Shown: in pieces, positions 33,276 through 43,989 of the stretch
How positions within the stretch are numbered: position 1 is the stretch's first letter
Layout: the number at the start of each line of letters is the position of its first letter
DNA from: Pyrocephalus nanus
Taxonomy: Eukaryota; Chordata; Aves; Passeriformes; Tyrannidae
DNA: 64,000 bases
Assembly: GCA_038380795.1 (NCBI GenBank)
Contig: CM076261.1
Span: forward strand, 97,672,418 to 97,736,417
Direction of reading: 5' to 3'
Program-made: the position numbers and the translations under genes
The notes under the pieces: generated by a model
What the model was told of the DNA's origin: nothing
The model's input: the letters and a program-made list of their open reading frames with translations, nothing else
The model's database searches: none

Positions 33276-34843
33276 GCAAGCGGCGTGTGCCACACGGTGT
33301 TTGGCATGCACTCACACAGTCTGGGCTACCCCCCCTACTAAACCCCAGCGCCGGGCAGCACGGTGCCCGCGGGCCGGGCTCCCCTAACCCCTGTGCCCCA
33401 GCGCCGTGTGTGGGGGCTGCTGGTCCCCGAGGGTCGGTGTGTTGTCCTCCAGCCACTAACACACCCCGGTCATGGCCATGTGTGCACTGCCGAGCCCCGC
33501 TGAGGGGACACGGTGACATCTGTGACTTCCCTGCTGTCCTTCTGAGGCCAGCTGGGACAGCGGTGTCCCTGCCCACTCAGCTGGCAGCACGGGACTGGCA
33601 GGGCTTGTGGGACATCGGTGCTGGTGCCACCTGGGGCCCGAACAGCCCTTCTTAGAGGTCTGAAAAGCAAGTGGAGAGCAGCTGCCGTGGTTGATCCGCA
33701 GCCCAGGAGCTGCTCCTCCAAATGACACTTTTTGGTAGAACGAGACTGGGATTTCAAGGGAGAACTTTGCTTTCTGCTTTGGGAAATCTGTTTGTGTTTG
33801 ACATGCTTGCTGTTGCACAGGGAACTTTTGGCAGAGCAGGGACTAGACCCAAAGATGGGTCTAGTCCATCCTCTAGATGAGCTCCACATTGCTTTCCCTT
33901 CTTGCTTTCTCAGCCTTTTGGGAGGTCTCAAAAGCTAAACAGCCACAGATAAACAGCCCCACACAGAGGAAAAACCAATCAATCAACCAACCCAGCCCCC
34001 AGCTGTATTGATCTTGGAAGTGTTTTAGGGAATTTCACAGGTGTGTGGGCAGGTCAGCTTAGAGCAAGGCATGTAGTGGAGTCTGTGCTCCAGTATGAAC
34101 TTCAGGTCACTTCAGGCTTGGTCAGATTAAACACTGTTGCCCAAGGCTAACTTGGACCAACTGACCAGTGGCTGTGGTATTAGTGACTGGGAACCGTAGG
34201 TTTGCCTAAACAGTTCTCTAAATTCCAAATGACTTGCTTTCATCTTTAGGCATCTCAAATACTTCTGAAATGTGCTCCTCACTCCTGCAGTCACAGTGCA
34301 GGTGGTTCCTGGGACTCTGCTCTCTGTTCAGCTGTTGGGATGGGCTGTCGGCTGGTTCAGCCAAGCGTTGGTGCCAGAGGTTCCTCTGGAATTGAGGAGA
34401 GCCCTGTCTCTCCAATGCTACTGGTTCTACCACCAGGCCAATTGTAATGGATGTGGCTGGGGATGATTCCTGTCTCCTCCCAGTTGGAAATGGCTATTTT
34501 TGCTCACTGTCTGTACAGCAGGAGGTTTGCCTGGACTGTGACCCTGCCTATGAGGGCTGTGAGGAGTCAGGGGAGAGGATTCTCAGGGCTTGGTACGAGG
34601 CAGGGGCTGTACCTGATCTAGCTGGCCTTGCAGGGTGTTTGGATGTGATCCCAGTTCCAATTCCCTTGCTGTTCCTAGTGCTTTTTGGAGTTCCTGGCAC
34701 ATTCCAGCTGCTGCTGGGTCCTGCTAACCCTGCTCCCTGGTGAGAAGCCATGGCTGGATGTCCAGGGTGTCCCATGCCTCCTGGGCTCTACTGACTTTCT
34801 CCTGCCATACAGTAACTCTCGAGCTTTGTCTTCTCTCTTTCAG
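33276..34843 (+). other. Intron or alternative 3' region
   Basis: The first 370 bases or so are GC- and CpG-rich and include the in-frame extension and TAA (33276-33341). No AATAAA was seen between 33341 and 34843; GATAAA occurs near 33949. The rest is ordinary-looking intron. Confidence 0.65.
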
Positions 34844-34912
34844 GCTCCTGTGGGCGAGTCTGGGACAGGAAATTCCAGGCGTGAAACCCCCTATTCTCCC
34901 AGTAATCTGCAG
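34844..34912 (+). CDS. SCRIB: SCRIB short tail exon
   Basis: Twenty-three codons (w715-w737), phase 0, acceptor ...ctctctttcag, donor gtgaga. It encodes APVGESGTGNSRRETP and YSPSNLQ, serine-rich. No known domain. The call rests on good splice sites, phase agreement and an open frame. It could be a cassette exon. Confidence 0.72.
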
Positions 34913-35767
34913 GTGAGACTGCCCCTGGATAGATGATATGGGAAAGACAGGGAGGCACTTCCAGGGATGAAATGCAGAGGAAGCTGAGGGCAATTTTCAT
35001 CCTTCAGTGGCACTGTCGAGGTGGAGGGGATCTGTCACAGGATGCAACTAGAGAGCAAGGGAAGAACTCCCTCCTTCAAAATGCCTCAGGGAGCCAGGAG
35101 GGTGATTAGCTGGTCATAAATGAGCTCTGAGAGGTGGCTTAATCCCAGGGTGATGATTTACCTGGAGTGGTACAACCTGTAGTTGTCAGTATTTTGGGAA
35201 TGGCCTCACCAATGCCTTATACAGAGACCCTGGCAACTGATATGAGGTAAGAGATGGAGGAGTCAGGGTTTGGAGAATGATCTCGGGTCTGTAAACCAGT
35301 GCTGCCCAGTGCTTCCCAGAGGATTCCTGGATCTGTGTGTGACACTGGAGGTGACCCACATGAGCTGTTGGGAAGGAAGTGGAAGGACCCTGCCCTCAGG
35401 AAGTGATTTGCTACACCTCCTTGCTCAGAGGTTTTCCTTCTGCAGTGGAAAATGTTTTTATTTCTTGTAACTTCTGATTATTTTTTCTTTATGAATATTA
35501 CCTGTCCTCCCTCACTGTTCTTACTCATTATATCAACTCTGATCTTTCCTTCTCAGTCTCTGTCTTTGCTCCCACTGTCCATCTTGTGGCAGGAGGTGTC
35601 ACAGCTCAGTTGAACCTTTTGAAGTTAAATGATCTTAAATGGAATTTTTAATTTTCCCTTCACAGCCATTACCTGTAACTGGGTTTTATTCTGGGGGCTG
35701 GAGTGAACTGCAAGTTGTACTTTGTCTTCTGTCTGTAGTCATTTTGGGTCTGTTGTGTTCCTTTTGG

Positions 35768-35812
35768 AGCTGGACAGCTGCTCTCCAGCTGTTTGAGAGC
35801 AGCTGTCCAGCT
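35768..35812. repeat. Perfect 18-base inverted repeat with 9-base loop
   Basis: Left arm AGCTGGACAGCTGCTCTC (35768-35785), loop of nine bases, right arm 35795-35812 exactly complementary. In RNA this would form a stable hairpin. Confidence 0.93.
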
Positions 35813-36247
35813 GCTCTCCCCACTGGCTCTAACACTTCCCTGATCTTCAGGGGAGCCATTTCAGTTCTCAGAGCTGGAGAGGACTCTTGAGGTGAAGGGC
35901 TTTACCTTGGGGTGAGGTGACCAGTGACACGGGCTCAGGAGAAGGATCGAGACCATGTGCTGAAACTGTAGGAGCAGCACTTCAGTCCATCTCCTGCTAT
36001 TTCTCAGTCTGTCTCGCATCTCCCTCAGTTCTTGGATCCTTTGGAATTGAGTGTCCATCAGGAACACAGCAAAATTAGAAGAGGATGAAATTTGTTATAG
36101 CAACACTATTTCAAGGCACTTTGCTCCAACTGCATGTATTTCCCTATTTGCATTTCTGACAGCAGCTGCAAACTTGGTGAGGGTTTGTTTTGGGCTGTTT
36201 GTAGTTTTTCCTTTTACCACAATTGCCAGTTTTCTTTGAGATTGGTT

Positions 36248-36640
36248 TCCATGGATTCCCAGGATGGTTTGGGTGGGAAGTGACCTTCAAGACTATCTCG
36301 TTCCACATTCCTGTCATGGACAGAGACACCTTCCACTATCCCAGGTTGCTCCAACCCCCGTCCAACCTGGCCTTGGACACTCCCAGGGATGGGGCAGCCA
36401 CAGCTTTCTCTGGGCAACCCCGTGCCAGGGCCTGCCCACCCTCACAGGGAAAAATTTCTTCCCGATATCCCATCTAACCTTGCCCTCTTTCAGTGGGAAG
36501 CCGTTCCCTCTTGTCCTGTCACTCCAGGCCCTTGTCCCAAGTCCCTCTCCAGCTCTCCTGGAGTTCCTTTAGGCACTGCAAGGGGCTTTAAGGTCCCCCC
36601 AAGGCCTTCCTCAGGCTGAACACCCCCAGCTCTCTGCTTT
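36248..36640 (-). mobile_element. CR1 LINE fragment
   Basis: About 390 bases, minus orientation: GGATGGTTTGGGTGGGAAGT, CACCTTCCACTATCCCAGGT, CTCCCAGGGATGGGGCAGCC, through to CTCAGGCTGAACACCCCCAG. Confidence 0.93.
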
Positions 36641-37026
36641 TCTGAGGATTCAGGAGTCTTGTTCCTCCAGAGCAGAAGTTCCAAGGAATTGCATCTCTAA
36701 TTCTTTGCCTCCATCTATTTTTAATGTTAATTCTGTGGTTTCAACATCTTGTAGCCCAGCCAGAATTTATTGGCTTATTTCAGAGAAGTCCTGAGGGAAA
36801 TGGAATCCTTTGTCCTGAGTTGACGTCGTGCCTCCGTGAGGGGGTTGGGGGAGGCAGGAGGTGTTTGTGGTGGGTCTGTGTGTGTGCTGAGCAGGGCAGA
36901 GGGGCTTCCCCCATGGTGGGGACCCCGACAGCTCCAGGTGCTGCAGTCTCTGTGCTTCTCTCCCGTGGAAAACCCAGTCTCTCCATTTTCTCTCCCATTC
37001 TCTCCCCTGCTGATGCCCCTCTCCAG

Positions 37027-37077
37027 GTGCCTGCAGCCCCCCGGCCTCCTCACCTGGCCGGCAGGGAGACCCGCTTT
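37027..37077 (+). CDS. SCRIB: SCRIB short proline/arginine tail exon
   Basis: Seventeen codons (w738-w754), phase 0, acceptor ...cccctctccag, donor gtaagt (consensus). It encodes VPAAPRPPHLAGRETRF. Small and possibly a cassette. Supported by splice signals and phase; homology is not recalled. Confidence 0.7.
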
Positions 37078-37745
37078 GTAAGTGCTGCTGGTGTGCGGTG
37101 TGCGCTGCTGCTCCGGCTGCTCCCGCTGCCCACGCCCCGTGCTCCGGCTCCGTGGTGTCCCCGCGGGGCTTGGGGCTCCCCTGGGGCTGGCTGAGGAAGC
37201 AGCACCCTGGTGGCACCTGAGGCACGAGGGGCTGCTCCCCGTGAGCTGCTGCTGTGATGGCACCTGCAAGCGCTTCTGGGGAGGACCTGCGGTGGGATGG
37301 CTTTGCTCCGGCTTGGGGGCAAGTGCAGAGGGTGGGAATATGCCCAGGGAATGTGTCCGTGGTCCAGGAGCAGAGGATATGCCCAGGGACCAGGACCTGG
37401 GGATGTAAGCAGGGAACAGGAGCAGGGGCTGTGAGCAGGGGCCAGGAGCAGGGTATGTGCCCATGGGCCAAGACCAGGAGATGTGCCTGTGGGCCAGGAC
37501 CAGGATCAGCCTAGAGCTGGGGTCAGAACCTGGATATGAGCAGAGAGCTGAGGGTATCCTCGCATAGCAGAGGAGCTGGGAGAAGCTCTGGCAGATGGGC
37601 TCTAGCCTGTCCCCACTCAAAGAAGCAGGTGTGGGGGGTTTCTGTGGGATCTGGGGGTTCTCCACACACGGTAGGCAGTGGGGCAGAGGTAAACTAAAGG
37701 TTTTCAGGGTGGACTCCAGATTCACACCTGTGTTTCTGTTTGCAG
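37078..37745 (+). other. Intron with minisatellite
   Basis: 668 bases. A degenerate repeat occupies 37333-37512. Confidence 0.78.
37333..37512. repeat. Degenerate ~30-base minisatellite
   Basis: About six imperfect units built on GGGCCAGGACCAGGxxATGTG and CCCAGGGA/AGCAGGGG variants. Confidence 0.75.
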
Positions 37746-37787
37746 GCTTCCATTAACTTCATTACGTCGCAGGATGACAGTAAATCA
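37746..37787 (+). CDS. SCRIB: SCRIB 42-base tail exon
   Basis: Fourteen codons (w755-w768), phase 0, acceptor ...ctgtttgcag, donor gtgagt. It encodes ASINFITSQDDSKS. Very short; supported by clean splice sites and by phase agreement on both sides. Confidence 0.72.
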
Positions 37788-38636
37788 GTGAGTACAACTC
37801 TCCTGAGACCTGACTGTGGTGTCCCTGTGCATCCCCTAGCACGTGGAGCTTGTCTCTTCCTCCTGTGGGTGCTCACTCCCACCCAGCCTTGCAGCTCAAC
37901 TGTTGGCTCCTATTCTATCTCCTTCAGTCCTCCACTGTGCCTCAAGTTTGTACAAATGCACCAAGTTCTTAAATACGATCAGTTTGAAAACCCAACACAA
38001 CTGTTTTTGCAGCTTACATTCCTGTTTCCCCTCGCAGCTTCCACTCCTGGGGTTTTTGCTGGCTTACCCAACTCCTGCTGCCACTCTCTTTAGTGTCCGA
38101 TGCTCTGTTCACTTCCACACAATATGCAGCAGTGATGATGATGCCTAGGTCAAGTCTTAGACTCTTGCCTCTGCTCCTGTAACTGCATTTCTAGTCAGAG
38201 CCCTGACTGGGTCTGGTTCACTTCCATCTACAGCTTCTGCCAGTTTCCAGTTCCTGGCTGATGTTTCCCTACTTCCATCCCCAGTGCTCACATTCTCTGA
38301 ATTTCATCACACTCACACTGACCCTTGTAGCTGCTTCTTGTGTGGCAAATGCTCCCTTGTGTCCTGGCCTTCTCCATAACCCACTGGTCCTGCGTGACCC
38401 TGACTTGGCTGAATCTCTTGTGGTGGTGGCCCCAGGAGCTCTCCCTGCCGGTCTGGGTCTGGTAGCTGGAGCGGGCAGCACAGCTGAGGAATGGAGCTGG
38501 GGTGCATGGATTTGCATAGATTTGTTTATTCACCTGCATGGCAGGCACCTTGCTGCCCTAACTGCTCGTTTCTCTTCTCTCTTTCTCCCTCCCCCTCCTC
38601 TTCCTCTGCTTTTCTCTGGGGCGCTGACATGAGCAG
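37788..38636 (+). other. Intron
   Basis: 849 bases, pyrimidine-rich toward the acceptor (38570-38625); no repeat recognised. Confidence 0.78.
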
Positions 38637-38762
38637 ACCAAGCCTGGCGTCATTCAGCCTCTGTCCCGCGTGCGACAAAGCGCTGCCTCACACACTGCGG
38701 AGGAGGGGGACAGCCCCAACCCCTTCCAGCAGCCCGAGCCATGCTTCAGGATCCACAACTCT
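38637..38762 (+). CDS. SCRIB: SCRIB tail exon with NPF motif
   Basis: Forty-two codons (w769-w810), phase 0, acceptor ...catgagcag, donor gtaagt. It encodes TKPGVIQPLSRVRQSAASHT and AEEGDSPNPFQQPEPCFRIH. It has an NPF tripeptide (EH-domain ligand type), like the exon at 32868. It directly precedes the exon homologous to the human PPSPPSPDE segment, which supports the placement. Confidence 0.85.
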
Positions 38763-39300
38763 GTAAGTGGCCTGGGGTTCCTCCCTGAAAGCCATCTCCC
38801 TGCCTTAGGTGCCACCTGGCTGGACACCCTCCCAGCAGCATTGGTGTGGTTTGACAACCACGTGCCTGAGCTGAGGCTGGTGGTGTCCATGCACCAGTCT
38901 GGGTACCCCAGGGAGGAGCCCTCACTCCTCACAGGCAGGAGTCATCAAAGGCAGTGCATCCCACTTGTTTCTTTGGGCCTCCCCAGCTGCCCTGTGTCTC
39001 CCCATCCCAGGAGTCAGCAATGCTGAAGCTCTTGTGGCCAAAATCCCCAGAGCAGGGAGAGGTTTAGAGCCATATTTGTGAGGTGTTAAGTTCTGTGGAG
39101 ACATAAATCCTGCAGAACCTTTTTCAATGTCTGGCACCTTGGAGCGAGAGTCAATACCATCCTGCTGATGGATTTTTTGATTTACAGAATTATTATTTTT
39201 GAAAAGTTCATATTTTCAGGACCATTTGTTGAAGGGAGAGAAAGATTCAGGTGTTTTGGTCTGTCATGCCAGATGACCTGTGTCCCTTAAATATGTAAGG

Positions 39301-39391
39301 AATAGTGGAAGGTGTCCCTGCCCACAGCAGGGGGCTGGGACTGGATGTGGTTTAAGTCCCTTCCCACCCAAACCATCCTGGGATTCCATGG
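39301..39391 (+). mobile_element. CR1 3'-end fragment
   Basis: Plus orientation: AGTGGAAGGTGTCCCTGCCC, CCCTTCCCACCCAAACCATC, GGGATTCCATGG. Confidence 0.88.
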
Positions 39392-39940
39392 ATCCAGCCC
39401 TTCTGTCTCTGTTGGAGCTTGTATGACACGATGCCAAAACAGAGGTGTGGTTTGCAGACAACGAGCTGTACAGAACCCATGGAATTGGCCATGGTCCACA
39501 TTTTACAGTCTCTTCTGATTTCACTGTGCTGTCCTTTAGCCTGTGCAGAAGGAGCATGATCAAACAACGTAATTTAGCCTCAGTCCAGAACAAAGAAAAA
39601 CTACGAAGGCCTGGAACTAGGTTAGTGCAGCTGGAGGGTTAGAGTGATGAATAGCAAAAGGGTGTTTGTTCTCCAGCACAAGGAAGGTTGGGATGTCATA
39701 GCCCCCCATCCCAATAATTTCTGTGGTGCTTTGAGCAGGTCACCCCAACTCTGCTTCCCCCAGACATGGCAGGAGGGGTCATGGGGAAGGTGGATGAGGA
39801 AAGGACCAGCAAAGACAGTGATGAGCAATAGGAAGGTCCCCTCAGACTTTTTCAGATGTTTCTGAGTAAGCAGAATTCTGCAAAGGAAATCAGAGGAGAT
39901 CAGAGGCAGATCTCCTCCCAGATCACAAATGCTTGAATCA

Positions 39941-40055
39941 GATCATGGAATAACAGGGTGGTTTGGGTTGGATGGGACCTTAAAGACCATCTTGTTCCAC
40001 TCCCTGCCATGGGCAGGGACACCTTCCACTAGAAGGAATCTTGTTCAACCCTTAG
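39941..40055 (-). mobile_element. CR1 3'-end fragment
   Basis: Minus orientation: GGTGGTTTGGGTTGGATGGG, AAGACCATCTTGTTCCACTC, CCATGGGCAGGGACACCTTC. Confidence 0.9.
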
Positions 40056-40498
40056 TGGGGGTCAGAGCCAACCATGTAACTGTCCCGTTCCAGCCCCCAA
40101 ACCCCTGATTCAGGTAGGCACATGCTGGTTGAATTGGGTGGAAGTCCTCAAGGACTGTGACAGCAATGTGGTCCTTGGCCAGGAGATCCATCACAACATT
40201 CCTGTCAGATCAGTGAGGATCTGTGCCACTGCAAGTACCATTCCTCCACCATCCAGGAAATAAAACAGGGCCGTGACCCATGTGGCTGCTGTGTGTAGTG
40301 TATGTGCAGTGCTTTGCTCCTTGTGTTCCTGCCCAAGGCTCAGGAAATAGCCTTGGCAAGGTCTACATATTCCATTACACGTTCTTTTTCATATCCCACT
40401 CTTCGGGCTCTGCAGGCCGAGAGCTGGGCTGTGTCTCCCCCGTGTGGGTTTTTTTCACACCGCCTGTGCTCACCTTTACCTCCTGTCTGTCCCTGTAG

Positions 40499-40606
40499 CA
40501 AAAGCCACCGTCGCCACCCTCCCCTGACGAGGTCCCCATCAATGTCAAGCAGGCCTACAAGACCTTCGCAGCAGTGCCCCTGTCCCACCCGCTGCTCGGG
40601 ACTCAG
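40499..40606 (+). CDS. SCRIB: SCRIB exon: second Y-K-x-F-A-A-x-P motif
   Basis: Thirty-six codons (w811-w846), phase 0, acceptor ...tccctgtag, donor gtaact. It encodes QKPPSPPSPDEVPINVKQAY then KTFAAVPLSHPLLGTQ. Human Scribble reads QQPPSPPSPDELPANVKQAY followed by RAFAAVPTSHP, so this exon is a firm anchor in the tail. Confidence 0.96.
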
Positions 40607-43302
40607 GTAACTTGTGTTGCTGGGGGGTTGCTCCAGCACAGGTGTGAGCAGAGCAGGTGTGAGAAGGGAAGAAGCTGCTGTGGAGAAGGGGGATGTTGAG
40701 GTCCTGTGGAATTTGGCATCTGTTCACCACCCTGCAGAGTCCTGTCTGTGAGTGTATCAGGTCCTGGCATCTCACAGCATCATTATTCTCCTTGGGCATT
40801 GGGATGCTGATGTACCACCAAGCCGTTCTCGTACAAAGGAACTCTGAAATTCCAGAGTCCAGGGCCAGGCTAAACTTCTGCTGAGCTATTTTTGAGTGGA
40901 TTTTGATTTTGAGCTTCACTGGAACTATTTTTTCTCCCCTCCATGTAGCTGAATCATGGAACAGCTCAGGTTAGATGTGGCCTTGGAGGTCATTGCCTTA
41001 GTCTCCCATGCAAAACAGGACAACCTTGAAAGTTAGAATCACTGAATCATGAAGTGTCCTGAGTCGGAAGGGACCCACAAGGATCATGAAGTCTAGCTCC
41101 TGGCTCTGCAAAGGACACCCCCAAGAATCCCACCATGTGCCTGAGAGCATTGTCCAAATGCATCCAAACTTGTAAGAGGTTGCTGAGCCCATCCCCTTGA
41201 GTTCTGAATTCCCAAAATCAGAGATTCTGAGGTCACTATGGGCACTCTTGAACCATCTCTGCTGTGAAGAGGTTTTTTTCTGTTTTATTGAATTTCTCTT
41301 ACCACACCTTGTGTCTTCTGCTCATCCCTTGCTGGACATCTCCTGAGGAGCCTGGCCTTGGCTCTGTAACTCCTCTAGGGATGCAGGAATTAGATCCTCC
41401 TCCCCTGAGCCTCCTCTTCCAGGCTGAAGAAGCACAGCTCTCTGAGCCTGCTCTCAAATGTCACCTCCTGCAACCCCTGTGCCATTTTGCTGGCATCCCC
41501 TCGATGTGGCATGGTTTCTTGGTGTTATCTGTGTCCCAGGGAGCCCCACACTGGGCTCGCTGCCCTCGAGGTGCCCTGAGCCTGCTGCCTACCCTCCCAT
41601 GCCATCCTCCCTGCCCATCCTTCCCAGGGAGCCTGTGTCCATGCATGGCAGCTCCATCTGTGTGAGAGCTCTGGAGCTGTCTGATGTAGACAGTCATTTA
41701 ATAAAGGAGCAGAACCCTATGGCAGAACCCCTTTGTTGCTTCGTGGCCCTCTGCTCTCGGAATCACCTCACTGCTTCCCTCTTCCCTGTTCCTGTCTTGT
41801 TCTTGCTGGCACATTCTTGCTGCAAATGAGATCCTGTTTCACAGATGGCTTTCTACTGGGGTGTTGCTTCTTCCTTTTCCTTTCCCTTTTACTTTTTCTT
41901 TCTCTTTCCTTCCTCTCCCTTTCTTTCATTTTCCATGCTCATGCTGGAAGCTGTGGCTATCCTGCAGTGACTTGTGACAGCCACTTTGTGCCTTCCCTTA
42001 TCCCCAGCTGCCCTCACCCTGATCTGGTTTGGTACATCAGTAGGGGTCACAGTCTGTCTCTACTGTTTGTAGGCTTGACTTTTGTCCATTTTAGCTTTAT
42101 TGACTAATTTCCTCAGAGTTAATGACTGTCAGACAACCTCAGGGAAGATGTAGCAAAGCCTAGGATGAACAGGAGGTGGAACTGGTCTCTGTTGGCACCT
42201 TCCATCCCCCAGGTTACCCAAGCTCATGGTCAGGTGTGCCTTGTGCACAGAAGTGTTTCCAGCATCACCATCTCCAGCTAATGCATTGCAGGTTGAGGAA
42301 AAATTTCTGCTCCTGTGGGAGATTACCTGGCAGTTTGCACTTCTGAGGGAAATTCTTTTCGTCCCCTTAAATTATTTTTGTTTAATTACATTTGTCCACT
42401 GAACTTGGAGAGACTGATAACTCTACTGCTCACATTATCTCTGCCTGCTTCTGGATTTTTAGGAATATATCAGCTACTGTTTTAGGCACGAACTTCCACT
42501 CAGTTAAAAAGTCCATTAAAAATCCGTGCTTGTCAAATGGGCATTGTCACAAGTCATTCCACTCAGAGTTATTGTGCAGGGATTGTTCTGGTCCTGCACG
42601 TTTGTGTTGAGCTCTTGGCTTTGCTTCTGTGGTAGCAGCAATAATTCCTGTTTCCAGGCATTTGCTTCTTAGCTAGAAGCTATTTTTTGCCTTTTTTAGC
42701 TCCTTCCCTTCTCTATTATTGTACTCCATATTATACAAAATTAAAACTTCCTGTTAGTTTTTGGAGTGTGTTTGGATAAAGCCAAAGGTCATCTTCTTGC
42801 TCTGTTATTGTGGGTCCTTTCAATTTGTCTAATTAAAAAACTTACATCTTTTCCATAACTTGTTGGCAATTCTCAGTTTACCCCTATGGATTCCTCATTC
42901 ACAGATGGGTTTTGTGGACTCTCTCGTCCCCCTGGAGTTTTAGCCATCCAGTATTCTGTTCTTTATCTTTGTAAAAGTGGTAAATTTTGGGTGGTTTTAT
43001 CTTTGATGTAAGGAAAATGTAAGTGAGCCCCTTCCGGCTCCTGTGAACTCCCTCCAGCTCAGCCCCTGCTCCTGTTCTCCACCTGTTTCATGTGCTCTTT
43101 CAGAAGTTGTCACACCTGGTTCTGTTTAACCCTCAATTCAATGTAAATCTTCATTCCTGACTACCGCTGATATCATCCTGACTTGTTAATTCTGTGTGAA
43201 TTGCGGGACTGTTTTGGGAGCCTCTGTCAGCTCACACGGCTGGAAGACGGGGGTGGGTGGAAACTTTCCTTTTAAAATGTTGCTGTTTCTCTCTGTCCTT
43301 AG
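40607..43302 (+). other. 2.7-kb intron
   Basis: Contains CR1 (41034-41205 and 41262-41480), a pyrimidine tract (41868-41935) and an AT-rich stretch (42350-42990) of unknown nature. No exon recognised. Confidence 0.76.
41034..41480 (-). mobile_element. Diverged CR1 fragment in two pieces
   Basis: Minus orientation. The first piece has GAATCACTGAATCATGAAGT and CTAGCTCCTGGCTCTGCAAA. The second piece from about 41262 ends with CTTCCAGGCTGAAGAAGCAC, the CR1 pre-3'-UTR segment. It resembles the subfamily of the copies at 5131 and 9521. Confidence 0.75.
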
Positions 43303-43350
43303 GAACTGTCTGGTCAGAGCAGCACAGAGAACCCCAAAACGGACTCGGAG
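43303..43350 (+). CDS. SCRIB: SCRIB short tail exon
   Basis: Sixteen codons (w847-w862), phase 0, acceptor ...ctgtccttag, donor gtgagt. It encodes ELSGQSSTENPKTDSE. Last of the phase 0 series. Sequence is not obviously conserved with human. Confidence 0.8.
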
Positions 43351-43610
43351 GTGAGTTTTGGGACTGGGGCTGGAAAGAGGGTGGGAGTCAGGAGGATCTG
43401 GGAGCTGTGATGAGGAGACAGGCTCACAGCATGGGGGAGCTGGGGAGGAGGAGAAAGGTGTGGAGCAGGTGGCAGAGTAAGGGTTGGGGTGACACAGGGA
43501 GGGTGGTGGTGTGACTGGGGGACCTGGGGGCAGTGGTCTTGGCTGGGGGGCCCACGGGCAGTGGTGATGGGGGGGAAGGGCGCTCGTGGGCAGCATTGTG
43601 GCTCTCGCAG
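43351..43610 (+). other. Short G-rich intron
   Basis: 260 bases, G-rich on the + strand; nothing else seen. Confidence 0.8.
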
Positions 43611-43776
43611 GTGGCTGTGCACAGGCCCGGGGGACAGCACAGCCCCGAGCAAAGGTCCTTCCGGGAGAGGCAGAAGTATTTTGAGATCGAAGTGAAGCAA
43701 CAGCACCTGGACAAGCCTCCTAAGCGTGTGTCCTTGGTGGGGGAGGACGACCTGAAGAAGATGAAAGAGGAGGAAG
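43611..43776 (+). CDS. SCRIB: SCRIB exon: SFRERQKYFE conserved tail block
   Basis: 166 bases (w863-w918, last codon split), phase 0 start and phase 1 end, acceptor ...gctctcgcag, donor gtatgt. It encodes VAVHRPGGQHSPEQR, SFRERQKYFEIEVKQQ, LDKPPKRVSLVGEDDLKKMK and EEE. Human has SFRERQKYFELEV, PPKRVSLVGADDLRKMQEEE, so this is one of the best conserved tail segments. Charged and probably helical at its end. Confidence 0.96.
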
Positions 43777-43989
43777 GTATGTTGGAATCTGTGCACAGAA
43801 ATTTGGCCTGTTGAGTGATGCTTTTCCCATGGAAATTCAGCACTTCCAGGAGAGAAGCCCATGGGTGGTTATTAAAAGGCCTGGGAATAACCTGAAGTAA
43901 GTGAATGTTGAGGAGTTCTGTGGATACTCCACTGATACTGTGTGGGCTGGTGGAGGTGCTCTGGTGTCAGGGTGTCCTGTGTCACAAAC

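Larger units (their letters stand above)
34913..37026 (+). other. 2.1-kb intron
   Basis: Holds an 18-base perfect inverted repeat (35768-35812) and an antisense CR1 (36248-36640). Otherwise nothing recognised. Confidence 0.78.
38763..40498 (+). other. Intron with two CR1 fragments in opposite orientation
   Basis: 1736 bases with CR1 pieces at 39301-39391 (plus) and 39941-40055 (minus). No exon recognised. Confidence 0.78.

Noticed and set aside
36775..37725. Minus-strand open frame of 316 codons
   Set aside because: Antisense to the 51-base SCRIB exon and to the GC-rich ~30-base repeat; proline/serine-rich with no domain.
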